Shown here: positions 8,657 through 15,168 of the stretch, piece by piece
Layout: every line of letters begins with the position of its first letter
Numbering within the stretch: position 1 is the first letter of the stretch
DNA from: Planctomycetota bacterium
Lineage (GTDB): Bacteria; Planctomycetota; UBA1135; GCA-002686595
Reading direction: 5' to 3'
Assembly: GCA_029259675.1 (NCBI GenBank)
Contig: JAJDES010000314.1
Span: forward strand, 1-16,822
Length of the DNA: 16,822 nt
The notes under the pieces: model-generated
Told to the model about the DNA's origin: nothing
Database searches by the model: none
The model's input: the letters and a program-made list of their open reading frames with translations, nothing else
Made by a program: the position numbers and the translations under genes

Positions 8657-8841
8657 GAACTGACTAACTTGCGTGGGTTTTTTCCTGGGGAATTCGAACC
8701 TAAGTCGGGCCCTCAGCACGATTCCTGAATGCTCGGGCATTGAGGGGGGCCCGCTCCGCCCACCTAAAGCTGCAAGTTTCTTGCACGGAAGCGGTTGCGC
8801 GCCCTTGCAGCGCCTTCAAACCCACGCAAGTTAGTCAGTTC
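8657..8841. repeat. Perfect 24-bp inverted repeat enclosing two hairpins
   Basis: The left arm (8657-8680, beginning GAACTGACTAAC and ending GTGGGTTT) is exactly complementary to the right arm (8818-8841). The arms are 137 bp apart. Between them lie a stem ATGC/GCAT capped by TCGG (8729-8740), which can be extended by CGGGCCCTCA (8706-8715) pairing with TGAG...CCCG (8741-8753), and a stem TGCAAG-TTT-CTTGCA (8771-8785). As RNA on either strand this would be a long closing helix with two or more branches. As DNA the arms could be two binding sites in opposite orientation for one regulator of the divergent operons. The pairing is seen directly; the role is inferred. Confidence 0.7.
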
Positions 8842-8861
8842 ACTATCGAAGCGGGCCCCCC
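8744..8861. repeat. Second, interleaved 12-bp inverted repeat
   Basis: GGGGGGCCCGCT at 8744-8755 is complementary to AGCGGGCCCCCC at 8850-8861. One arm lies inside and the other outside the 24-bp inverted repeat, so the order is A-B-A'-B', the layout of a pseudoknot if transcribed. The G/C-rich sequence makes a 12-bp match less surprising than the 24-bp one, and GGGCCC is self-complementary, so weight it accordingly. Confidence 0.5.
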
Positions 8862-8952
8862 AAGACCACCCACGCCCCGCATCTGTGCTGGGCATACAAT
8901 CCAGCTTCCCCGTCCGAGCACCACGCCTGAGCCCCCGGCCCCAACCCCGCCC

Positions 8953-10404
8953 ATGGACCCGTTGAAGATCTGCCTTTTGAGTTCCGAGGTCACGCCTTTC
9001 GCCAAGACAGGCGGCCTGGCGGATGTGAGCGCCGCCCTGGCGGGAGCGCTGAAATCCCGCGGCCACCAGGTGCTCCTGTTCATGCCCCTCTACGAGCGGG
9101 TCGAGAAGGGCGATTGGAAATTCGATTTCGTCACGGAGCTCAAAGGCACCAAAGTCAGCTTCGGCGAGCGCGAAATTGAATTCGAAGTCTTCACGACCGC
9201 CCTACCGAACTCGAAGCAGCTCGTGCACATGATCCACTGCCCCGAGCTCTACGGGCGCAAGGAGATTTACACCCAGGACAAGGACGAGCACCTGCGCTTC
9301 GCCCTACTTTCGCGCGCCGCTTTGGACTGCTGCCAGCGCCTCGGCTTTGCACCGGACGTGATTCACTGCAACGACTGGCACACCGGGCTGCTCCCGCTCT
9401 ACCTGAAGACCGTCTACGCCTGGGACAAGTTGTTCGAGAAGACGAAGACGGTCATGACCATTCACAACATCGCCTACCAAGGAATGTTCCCGGCGGATGT
9501 GATTCCGGAGCTGGGCCTGTCCGACGGCGCCAAGTACTTCGATCAAGCCGATCGCGACGACGGATTGGTGAACTTCCTGCGCACCGGACTCACCTTCGCT
9601 GACAAATTGACCACAGTCAGCGCAACCTACGCGCACGAAATCCAAACCGCCGAACTCGGCATGGGCTTGGAAGGCCTGCTGCAAAGCCGAGCGGCGGATT
9701 TATCGGGAATTGTCAACGGCGTGGATTATGCGGATTGGAGTCCGCAAAAGGACAAGCTGATTCCCCACGCATTCTCTCCGAAGGACGTCAGCGGAAAGGC
9801 CCTCAACAAGCGCGCCTTGCTCGATTACCTGCGCTTGCCGCACGATGCGAATGTGCCCGTACTCGGAGTTGTATCGCGTATGACGGCCCAAAAAGGCTTC
9901 GACGTCATGTTTGACGTTTTGCCGCGCCGGCTTGAGGAGCACGACATGCGCCTAACTGTTTTGGGCAGCGGCGAAAAGAAGTACGAAGATTTCTTCCGTT
10001 GGTTGAAGCGCGAATTCCCGACCAAAGTCGGCTTCGAAACCGAATTCAACGACGGACTTGCACACTTGATCGAAGCCGGCGCCGACATCTTCCTGATGCC
10101 TTCGCGTTACGAACCTTGCGGCCTCAATCAAATGTACAGCCTGAAGTACGGCACCATCCCGATCGTGCGCAAGACCGGCGGCCTGGCCGACACCGTGGAA
10201 CAATTTGATCCGGCCACACGCAAAGGCACCGGCTTCGTCTTCGAACACTTCATGCCCAGCGCCTTCCAATGGGCCTTCGATTTCGCCCTGGAAACCTACG
10301 CGGACTCCGATGCCTGGAAGCAACTGATGCAAAACGCCATGGCCTGCGACACTTCCTGGGACAAGCAAGTGCTCGAGTACGAAAAACTCTACCGCAGCCT
10401 CTAG
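8953..10404 (+). CDS. glgA: Glycogen (starch) synthase, GT5 family
   Basis: Read from ATG 8953 this is a 483-residue protein, the usual GlgA length. The frame is open upstream to a TTG at 8740, but that would add a 71-residue Pro/Ala-rich tail unlike any GlgA. GlgA landmarks are all present: ADP-glucose-binding 'KTGGLADV' at 18-25, 'HCNDWHTG' at 138-145, 'TIHNIAYQG' at 169-177, 'NGVDYADW' at 255-262, 'VSRMTAQKGFD' at 307-317, 'MPSRYEPCGLNQMYSLKYG' at 382-400 with the conserved Glu387, and 'VRKTGGLADTV' at 405-415. The enzyme transfers glucose from ADP-glucose to a growing alpha-1,4-glucan in the cytoplasm. No Shine-Dalgarno is visible; the 25 bases before ATG are C-rich. It is divergent from the ATP-grasp operon and convergent with a further ATP-grasp gene, with no glgB/glgC nearby. 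Confidence 0.93.
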   Translation: MDPLKICLLSSEVTPFAKTGGLADVSAALAGALKSRGHQVLLFMPLYERVEKGDWKFDFVTELKGTKVSFGEREIEFEVFTTALPNSKQLVHMIHCPELYGRKEIYTQDKDEHLRFALLSRAALDCCQRLGFAPDVIHCNDWHTGLLPLYLKTVYAWDKLFEKTKTVMTIHNIAYQGMFPADVIPELGLSDGAKYFDQADRDDGLVNFLRTGLTFADKLTTVSATYAHEIQTAELGMGLEGLLQSRAADLSGIVNGVDYADWSPQKDKLIPHAFSPKDVSGKALNKRALLDYLRLPHDANVPVLGVVSRMTAQKGFDVMFDVLPRRLEEHDMRLTVLGSGEKKYEDFFRWLKREFPTKVGFETEFNDGLAHLIEAGADIFLMPSRYEPCGLNQMYSLKYGTIPIVRKTGGLADTVEQFDPATRKGTGFVFEHFMPSAFQWAFDFALETYADSDAWKQLMQNAMACDTSWDKQVLEYEKLYRSL

Positions 10405-10450
10405 GCGAATCGGCAGAGGCGCCATTCCAGCCTAAGCGAACAGTTCAGCC

Positions 10451-10528
10451 CGACTGAACAGCCCAACTGATCGGTCCAACTGATCGGTCCAACTGAACAG
10501 CCCGACTGAACAGCCCGACTGAACAGCC
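10451..10528. repeat. Tandem array of a 13-bp unit, six copies
   Basis: Six head-to-tail 13-bp units of consensus CRACTGAWCRGYC lie in the gap between glgA and the convergent ATP-grasp gene. Units 1, 5 and 6 are CGACTGAACAGCC, units 2 and 3 are CAACTGATCGGTC, and unit 4 is CAACTGAACAGCC. Degenerate half-copies flank the array at 10438-10450 (with the inverted form GTTCAG) and 10529-10543. The unit length is not a multiple of three and the array sits outside genes, so it is not coding. Adjacent identical units (2=3, 5=6) suggest slippage-type duplication. Confidence 0.85.
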
Positions 10529-10633
10529 CGGCTAGAACAGTCCAGTCCCAAACACTCCATCTAGGCCCGGGCGGCTTCCACGCTAAACCGCCATTGAAGG
10601 CGCCACCGGCACGATTTGCAGGTGGTCGCGCTG

Positions 10634-10663
10634 CGCCTGGCAAACTCGAATCCGAGCCAGGCG
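10634..10663. terminator. Hairpin between convergent genes, possible bidirectional terminator
   Basis: CGCCTGG (10634-10640) pairs with CCAGGCG (10657-10663), and inside it CTCG (10645-10648) pairs with CGAG (10653-10656) around an AATC loop, with a CAAA bulge on one side. It is the strongest stem in the 312-bp gap between convergent genes, the expected place for a shared terminator. No T-tract follows on either strand, so it is only a candidate. The rest of the gap (10405-10716) holds the 13-bp array and nothing else I recognise. Confidence 0.35.
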
Positions 10664-10716
10664 AGCGCCGCTTACACGCTGGGCCGCTTTCGCATTGGCC
10701 TATTAGCAAAACGCGT

Positions 10717-11937
10717 CTAGCGGGCGTGGACTTTGATCGTTTCGCCGATGGTGTTCAAAGTGCTGCGCAGCTTGTCGAAGTCCGGGTCGCGCAAACGCAT
10801 CCAGGCGTTGCCCATATAGCCGCTTTCGACGCCTTGGGTTGCAGAGCCCGGCGGAGGAAAGTTGTGGTCGATGATCGAATCGGCGAAACGCTGCTTGATT
10901 TGATCCACGCCCTCATAACCCGTGATCTTCCCATCCGCGCTGGGCCGCAAGGCAATCATGCCCCCGGCGAAACGGTGTGAAAGCGGCTTGCTCACTTTGC
11001 CGTGAACAATGGCATTGGCCCACTCGTGGTACAGATCCACATCGTTGGCAGCGGAGTAAATATCCCACACACAAACGCCGGGCGGACGACAACCGATTTC
11101 CGAGAACTTCAGACCCTTGGGACCAAAGAACCACTCCATGTGCGTGGCCGACGTGCCGATTTCGAACAGATCGATAACGCGCTTACCCATCTTGCGCAGC
11201 TCTTCGTAATCGTCCGACTGATTGCGATTGGTGTGCAGGATTTGCGGCGAGATCCAGCGCGTGCGCATCGCTTCGAGCACACCGGGGTAGTAGTGGCAAA
11301 TGAACTCGTACACAACTTCGCCATCAATGGTGAGCGTGTCGTAGAAACCCTCGTGCCCCTCGATGAATTCTTCAACGGCAGTCGGAACGCCGCGCGCCGT
11401 ACCCGCCTGCACGATGGCCGCTTCCATCTCCTCGTCGTTCGTCACCTTGAAAGTACCGGCTGAACCGGCGCCATCCACCGGCTTGAGAATCAAAGGGAAG
11501 CCGACTTCGGCCGCAAACGCGCGCACCTCCTCAGCCGAACTCGCTCCCGTCGACTGCGCGCAGGGCACATCGTTCTCGCGCAGCACTTCCTTCATAGCCG
11601 GCTTGTCGCGACAAAGAAAAGCCGTGCGAGTCGAGATGCCCGGAATGCTCGTGGCCTCACGCACGCGAGCAACCGGACCGATGTGCGCCTCCACGGTGCA
11701 CTCCATCCGATCGACCCAACTCTTGTCCTGAATCGCGCGCACGAGCTCCAACAAATCGTGCTCGTTGCAAACCGACGAGATCCGATGGTAGTCGCTCAAC
11801 CACCCCTTCAACTCGTTGTCCAAATACTCCGGTGGCCGCTCACCAATGCCGGTAACACGCGCACCGGCTGCGTGCAGACCACGGGCAAATTCGCGCTGAT
11901 TGCGTGGGAAGGCTGGCTCGATCAGAATTACATGCAT
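10717..11937 (-). CDS. ATP-grasp carboxylate ligase (paralogue 3)
   Basis: 406 residues, ATG start with a well-placed Shine-Dalgarno (GGAG, 6 nt spacing). The N-terminal strand 'MHVILIEPAFPRNQREFARGLHAAGARVTGIG' parallels 'MNVIMISPGFPDDMPLFTHGLAEVGARVFGVG' of the 5726-6943 protein, so these two are the closest pair of the three. The core is complete: 'CRDKPAMKEVL' (109-119), 'FPLILKPVDGAGSAGTF' (147-163, K152), hinge 'VEEFIEGHEGFYD' (188-200, E189-E190), E268 in 'THMEWF', and E280 with R284 in 'SEIGCRPPGV'. The residues after R284 (PPGVCVWD) differ from the other copies (APGGHLTH, PPGAQFTT), which may reflect another substrate. The gene stands alone, convergent with glgA. An independent promoter is likely in the 230 bp upstream. 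Confidence 0.88.
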   Translation of the reverse strand: MHVILIEPAFPRNQREFARGLHAAGARVTGIGERPPEYLDNELKGWLSDYHRISSVCNEHDLLELVRAIQDKSWVDRMECTVEAHIGPVARVREATSIPGISTRTAFLCRDKPAMKEVLRENDVPCAQSTGASSAEEVRAFAAEVGFPLILKPVDGAGSAGTFKVTNDEEMEAAIVQAGTARGVPTAVEEFIEGHEGFYDTLTIDGEVVYEFICHYYPGVLEAMRTRWISPQILHTNRNQSDDYEELRKMGKRVIDLFEIGTSATHMEWFFGPKGLKFSEIGCRPPGVCVWDIYSAANDVDLYHEWANAIVHGKVSKPLSHRFAGGMIALRPSADGKITGYEGVDQIKQRFADSIIDHNFPPPGSATQGVESGYMGNAWMRLRDPDFDKLRSTLNTIGETIKVHAR

Positions 11938-11943
11938 GATTAG

Positions 11944-11971
11944 CTCCAGGGTTCGGGCACCAGAGTACCCG
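11944..11971 (-). promoter_or_regulatory. Shine-Dalgarno and adjacent leader hairpin of the third ATP-grasp gene
   Basis: GGAG (11944-11947 on the reverse strand) is the ribosome binding site that fixes the ATG at 11937. Seven bases further upstream a 7-bp stem with one G-U pair (CGGGTAC with GTGCCCG, 11954-11971) closes a 4-base loop. The hairpin ends just before the ribosome site, so it could affect translation or mark the transcript 5' end. Confidence 0.35.
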
Positions 11972-12167
11972 ATTCCCCCTAATTCATCCCAAGTTGCTGG
12001 GCAGCTTTCAGAACTGGTTCAAGTCGTCTCACTAGTCTACGCCTCACAAACACCTCTTCGGGTCGCACAAATGTCTGCAAGATCGGCTGTGCGCCACATC
12101 CACACTTCGCCTCCCTTTCTTCACCTAGCAACCGCCTGCAACCAGCGGAATTGCGTGTGCATCGAAC

Positions 12168-13898
12168 TCAGGGGCGTAATTCCAAGCGAACGGGATTGGA
12201 TACGAAGATGGCGTTGTCCAACTGCTCGCCCACTATGAGCGCGTGATGCAAAGTTGCGCCGGCGAGGACCGGCGTCCACAGTGGTGGAATGGTGAGGCTT
12301 GCTAGGGCATTCCCTTCGTGACTAATCGAGCCGTTGAAACGCTTGGCCTCATCAACACTTGAGTTCAGCGTCGCAAGGAAGTAGGCGTCGGCCACAAGCG
12401 GAAGCGTCATTCCATTTGGAAGCGGTAGCCCCGGTGACGTGCCGGATGCGCTTCCAAATATGAAGTAGGGCTCATCGCGGTATTCTAAACCCGCATTGAA
12501 TTTGAGTTCGTACTTGCCGCCGGTGCTGACGGGAATTAAGTGTGGCGAGGCGCACAACGAAGCGTCTCGACGAAAGACAGTGAACCTGGCGTTAAACTTG
12601 GGCCCCGATCCCCACGCCAAGATTCGTTTTTTATCCATAGCAACGCCATATCCCATGAAGGCGCCTGGATATTGCTCAGAGACGAGCTTGGACTGTTCGC
12701 TCCAGAGACCTTGAGTCTCATCGAATTGCCATATGTAGATGGAGCCTCGGTTATTAACGGTAAACAATCCGCCGAAATTATTTCTCACGTCATCGCTTCC
12801 AGCCCCGATCAACATCGTATTGCCTTCAATCGCCACAGAAGACCCGAACTGGTCTCTCCAAAATCCATCGCGCGGACAAAGCCTGGCTTCCTCAACCCAA
12901 GAACCATCCGGGTTTCTTCTATAGACATAGGCGACACCGGAATCCTCTCCGTGCTCATCTTCTCGGGAAGCGCCAACAACTGCGCGATCCCCGCTTATGG
13001 CAACGGCAGTTCCGAATTGAGTTCCGTAAATCGAATCCGGCTCTGAAGCATCGGGAAGAAGAGTTGTTTCGAAAACCCACCGGTCGTCTTCTATTCGGTC
13101 AGATGTCCCACCATCATTCCGTCGGTATATATGTGCAGCTTCATCCCAGAAGTTCGTTCCCACAATCAATCCGTCCTCACTGATTGACAGGGCGTACCCG
13201 AATTCGTCCAGATCACCATTGGGCGGAACAACTTGTTGGAGCGGTTGCCAGGTATCGTCGAGCGGCGTAGCGGTGCCTTGCCGATCTCGATAGTAAATGC
13301 AGACGGAGCCCATTTTGAATCCATCAACAAGCGCTCCTCCCGAGTTCCCTACAGCAAGCAAATCGCCGTACAAATCCATCGAATTTGCCAATGAACCGTT
13401 GGCAAGCGGCCCGATGGGAGGCAAGGAACCGCGCTCGACCCAGGAATCATCCATTGGATCGTCCGGCGTCCCCTGATCATCCTTGGCGTACATGTAAACT
13501 TCCCCAGAGCCGGCGTATCCGGTGGCTCCGATCAGCAAGAAGTCGTCATCTATAGCAGTCGCTCCGCCGAAGCGATCCTCTTCATAGTTTCCGGGAAGAA
13601 GCTCACCCTTTGGGTCGGCGATAGTTTGTTGGAGTGTCCAGTGGTCGTCTTCAAGATTGCTGGGAGTGCCCACATCCCAACGGCAATAAACAGAGACTGT
13701 AGTTAGAACGGACCCGCCCAATCCCCCCGCGATCCCACCGGAGCAGACAACAGCTAGATCCCCGCTAATCGATGCGGATTCCCAACCACCACTCCCCGTA
13801 CTTCCGTTCTTCCCGATCAAGATAGCCTCTTCGCACTGTGCAACGGCGACCGGATCCAAACAAGCCAAAGCGACAAGGGGTAGTAATGCAACTCTCAT
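12168..13898 (-). CDS. Secreted FG-GAP (integrin-alpha-like) beta-propeller protein
   Basis: I take ATG 13898 as the start (576 residues): AAAGG lies about 8 bases upstream, whereas the in-frame TTG two codons earlier is too close to it. A signal peptide follows (RVALLPLVALACLDPVAVAQ, cleavage near AVAQ-C). About seven propeller blades follow, each with '(G)xSVAISGDxxVVGA' and a closing 'GSVYIYxR' strand; clear ones begin near residues 43, 110, 172, 233, 296, 352 and 413 (TTG numbering). Four consecutive linkers share a 'GTxxxxxDDxW' motif. Residues ~455-578 form a separate beta-rich C-terminal domain ('YFIFGSASGTSPGLPLPNGMTLPL', 'TLHHALIV', 'FVSNPVRLELRP') that I know as a recurrent ending of Planctomycete secreted proteins. 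Likely exported or surface-associated; ligand unknown. G+C is lower here than in neighbouring genes. Confidence 0.8.
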   Translation of the reverse strand: MRVALLPLVALACLDPVAVAQCEEAILIGKNGSTGSGGWESASISGDLAVVCSGGIAGGLGGSVLTTVSVYCRWDVGTPSNLEDDHWTLQQTIADPKGELLPGNYEEDRFGGATAIDDDFLLIGATGYAGSGEVYMYAKDDQGTPDDPMDDSWVERGSLPPIGPLANGSLANSMDLYGDLLAVGNSGGALVDGFKMGSVCIYYRDRQGTATPLDDTWQPLQQVVPPNGDLDEFGYALSISEDGLIVGTNFWDEAAHIYRRNDGGTSDRIEDDRWVFETTLLPDASEPDSIYGTQFGTAVAISGDRAVVGASREDEHGEDSGVAYVYRRNPDGSWVEEARLCPRDGFWRDQFGSSVAIEGNTMLIGAGSDDVRNNFGGLFTVNNRGSIYIWQFDETQGLWSEQSKLVSEQYPGAFMGYGVAMDKKRILAWGSGPKFNARFTVFRRDASLCASPHLIPVSTGGKYELKFNAGLEYRDEPYFIFGSASGTSPGLPLPNGMTLPLVADAYFLATLNSSVDEAKRFNGSISHEGNALASLTIPPLWTPVLAGATLHHALIVGEQLDNAIFVSNPVRLELRP

Positions 13899-13930
13899 TC
13901 TCAATACCTTTCAGCGAGGAATTCACTACG

Positions 13931-13957
13931 ATACGGAGTCAGGCTCCACCCGCAACC
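13931..13957 (+). repeat. Left REP-like end of the RAYT unit
   Basis: Contains ATAC, then G-GAGTCAGGCTC-C, then ACCCGCAACC. GGAG (13935-13938) and CTCC (13944-13947) form a 4-bp stem around TCAGG. The outermost stem pair is G-C here and C-G at the other end, a compensating change. Confidence 0.75.
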
Positions 13958-13979
13958 TTAACCGTTAGTGGGTTCCGCA

Positions 13980-13997
13980 CAACTCCGTCTGGAGTTG
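13980..13997. terminator. Perfect 7-bp hairpin just downstream of the transposase stop
   Basis: CAACTCC (13980-13986) and GGAGTTG (13991-13997) pair around GTCT, six bases past the transposase stop codon. It may terminate the transposase transcript or be part of the structured element end. No T-tract follows. Confidence 0.4.
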
Positions 13998-14003
13998 GCT
14001 GAC

Positions 14004-15005
14004 TCAATAGCAACGCAGCATGGCCTGGTGCGCGATTTGCGCGACGCGGCCCGCATAATCAGAATTCCCTTCGATGAGCCGTCGGTGGGTGTCGGCTAAA
14101 CGGTTGACGCGGGAAATGGAACCCGCCTCGAATTGCGCGATCTCTTTCCATGACAAATGGCAAAGTTCGCGGAGCAGGCCGGTTCGGGCGAGCTCAATCC
14201 CTCGATGGATCTGATCTCCGTCTTCGACCGTCCACAGCTCGCGCTTCTCGAGGCTAGCAAGTTCTTGCAGGAGTGTGCGAGCTCCGCAAACGGGTTGACC
14301 GATCGCATGACCGTCCGCAAGTTTGGCTTTGCGCCTCATCCATGCTCGCACGTGCTTGGGAGTCGACCCGATTAGGTCATTGAACGGATCTCGTCTGCCC
14401 TTGTTGCGGATGCGAGCTTCGACGAAATCGCTGATGTCCTCAAGCCGCTTCGGATCTCGCACTTCAAACATGGCTCGGTACTTGGCAGCGGTCAGTGGTT
14501 CGCCTCCAGCTTCGAACCGTATTTCGCTTTCGATCCAATCTCGATTGAACCAACGTGGGAAGGACTCACGATTGAAAGCCGCGGCGCTACCGAATTCGTA
14601 TTCGCCACTTGCCTCGACGATGCCTGCCTGCACGGGATTGCCATCGATGTAACGAACGAGAGTCCGGCGATAGCGCAGGGAGTCGACCAGCCTTGAGAAG
14701 AATCGGCCTCGGATTAGAGCTCCGTCTCTCTGCTTGCGGCGATTGAACCTACGCGAATGTTCATTCTGAACGCGACGCATGGCCTCGGAGAGTTCCCCGA
14801 TCGGACTGCGTACAAGCATGTGGAAATGCGTGGTCATGATGCAGTAAGCATGCACCTCAATTCGGTTCAAACGAATCTGACGAGCGAGGCGCGCGAGGAA
14901 AAAGCGGATGTCGTCGCGCGTCTCAAATAGCGGGCGCTTTGCGATGCCGCGATTGATGACGTGATGCCAAGTATCGGGCGAATCTCTTCTGGGTTGTCTG
15001 GCCAT
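14004..15005 (-). CDS. REP-associated tyrosine transposase (RAYT, Y1/HUH family)
   Basis: 333 residues, ATG start without a clear Shine-Dalgarno. The N-terminus 'MARQPRRDSPDTWHHVINRGIAKRPLFETRDDIRFFL' is the usual opening of this family. The metal-binding HUH motif is 'MTTHFHMLV' (57-65, H60 and H62). The nucleophile is Tyr119 in 'LVRYIDGNPVQAGIV', preceded by the basic 'GRFFSRLVDS' stretch. The Y1 domain occupies about 1-150. The C-terminal half is longer than in IS200 TnpA and ends in a helical segment ('LSWKEIAQFEAGSISRVNRLADTHRRLI') resembling the DnaA-type helix-turn-helix found in many RAYTs. The protein should nick and join single strands at REP hairpins. The frame is open with intact catalytic residues, and the REP-like ends on both sides support the call. 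It could still be active or domesticated. Confidence 0.9.
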   Translation of the reverse strand: MARQPRRDSPDTWHHVINRGIAKRPLFETRDDIRFFLARLARQIRLNRIEVHAYCIMTTHFHMLVRSPIGELSEAMRRVQNEHSRRFNRRKQRDGALIRGRFFSRLVDSLRYRRTLVRYIDGNPVQAGIVEASGEYEFGSAAAFNRESFPRWFNRDWIESEIRFEAGGEPLTAAKYRAMFEVRDPKRLEDISDFVEARIRNKGRRDPFNDLIGSTPKHVRAWMRRKAKLADGHAIGQPVCGARTLLQELASLEKRELWTVEDGDQIHRGIELARTGLLRELCHLSWKEIAQFEAGSISRVNRLADTHRRLIEGNSDYAGRVAQIAHQAMLRCY

Positions 15006-15066
15006 GTGAGGCTGACGGCCAGGAGGGAGAATGGTTACCGCTTATGCGGTACTTCTTGCTTGCTGA

Positions 15067-15093
15067 GGTTGGGGGTCGAGCCTGACTCGGTAT
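15067..15093 (-). repeat. Right REP-like end of the RAYT unit
   Basis: Read on the reverse strand: ATAC, then C-GAGTCAGGCTC-G, then ACCCCCAACC. Compared with the left end it has three substitutions, two of which swap a G-C stem pair for C-G. The inner flank also has an ACCGC-TTAT-GCGGT hairpin (15037-15050). Confidence 0.75.
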
Positions 15094-15135
15094 AGGCTCT
15101 GAAAGGGATTGCGGGGTTGTGTCAAGAACGGCCAG

Positions 15136-15168
15136 GAGGGCCGACGAAGAGGGACCATGCGGCCCTCT
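15136..15168 (+). promoter_or_regulatory. Two mutually exclusive stems around the start of the channel gene
   Basis: GAGGGCC (15136-15142) can pair with GGCCCTC (15161-15167), placing the ribosome site and ATG in the loop. Alternatively AGAGGG (15148-15153), the Shine-Dalgarno itself, can pair with CCCTCT (15163-15168). The two stems share their 3' arm and cannot coexist, a layout that could gate translation. In G/C-rich sequence such pairings also arise by chance. Confidence 0.3.

Larger units (their letters stand above)
8234..8952. other. Long divergent intergenic region with inverted repeats, no gene seen
   Basis: 719 bp separate the start of the leftward ATP-grasp operon from the chosen start of glgA. 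I find no convincing gene, tRNA or known riboswitch. It contains a CAGGGC-TCG-GCCCTG hairpin (8474-8488), two CACCGGAA direct repeats 14 bp apart (8534-8541 and 8548-8555), a perfect 24-bp inverted repeat (arms 8657-8680 and 8818-8841), a 12-bp inverted repeat (8744-8755 and 8850-8861) and two small hairpins between the long arms (8728-8741 and 8771-8785). Both divergent promoters should lie here, but no clear -35/-10 pair stands out. A lone TACAAT at 8895-8900 is the best -10-like match in the glgA direction. Confidence 0.6.
13931..15093. mobile_element. REP-associated (RAYT) transposase unit bounded by hairpin-forming inverted repeats
   Basis: A 1163-bp unit consisting of one Y1/HUH transposase gene and two 27-bp ends in inverted orientation (13931-13957 and 15067-15093). 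The ends match at 24 of 27 positions around the core GAGTCAGGCTC. RAYTs act on REP palindromes and usually sit between them, which fits this layout. I see no target-site duplication, and the family does not normally make one. The unit lies between the start of the leftward FG-GAP gene and the rightward channel gene, and the base composition changes at its right side. Confidence 0.75.

Noticed and set aside
8690..8706. T-loop-like GGTTCGAAT on the reverse strand, suggesting a tRNA
   Set aside because: The flanks do not pair as a T-stem, and no anticodon arm or acceptor stem can be built around it.
8740..8952. N-terminal extension of glycogen synthase from TTG 8740
   Set aside because: The 71 extra residues are Pro/Ala/Thr-rich without GlgA similarity, overlap the inverted repeats, and the family normally begins just before the KTGG motif, as from ATG 8953.
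10438..10543. CRISPR array
   Set aside because: Units are 13 bp head-to-tail with no unique spacers and there are no cas genes; it is a simple tandem repeat.
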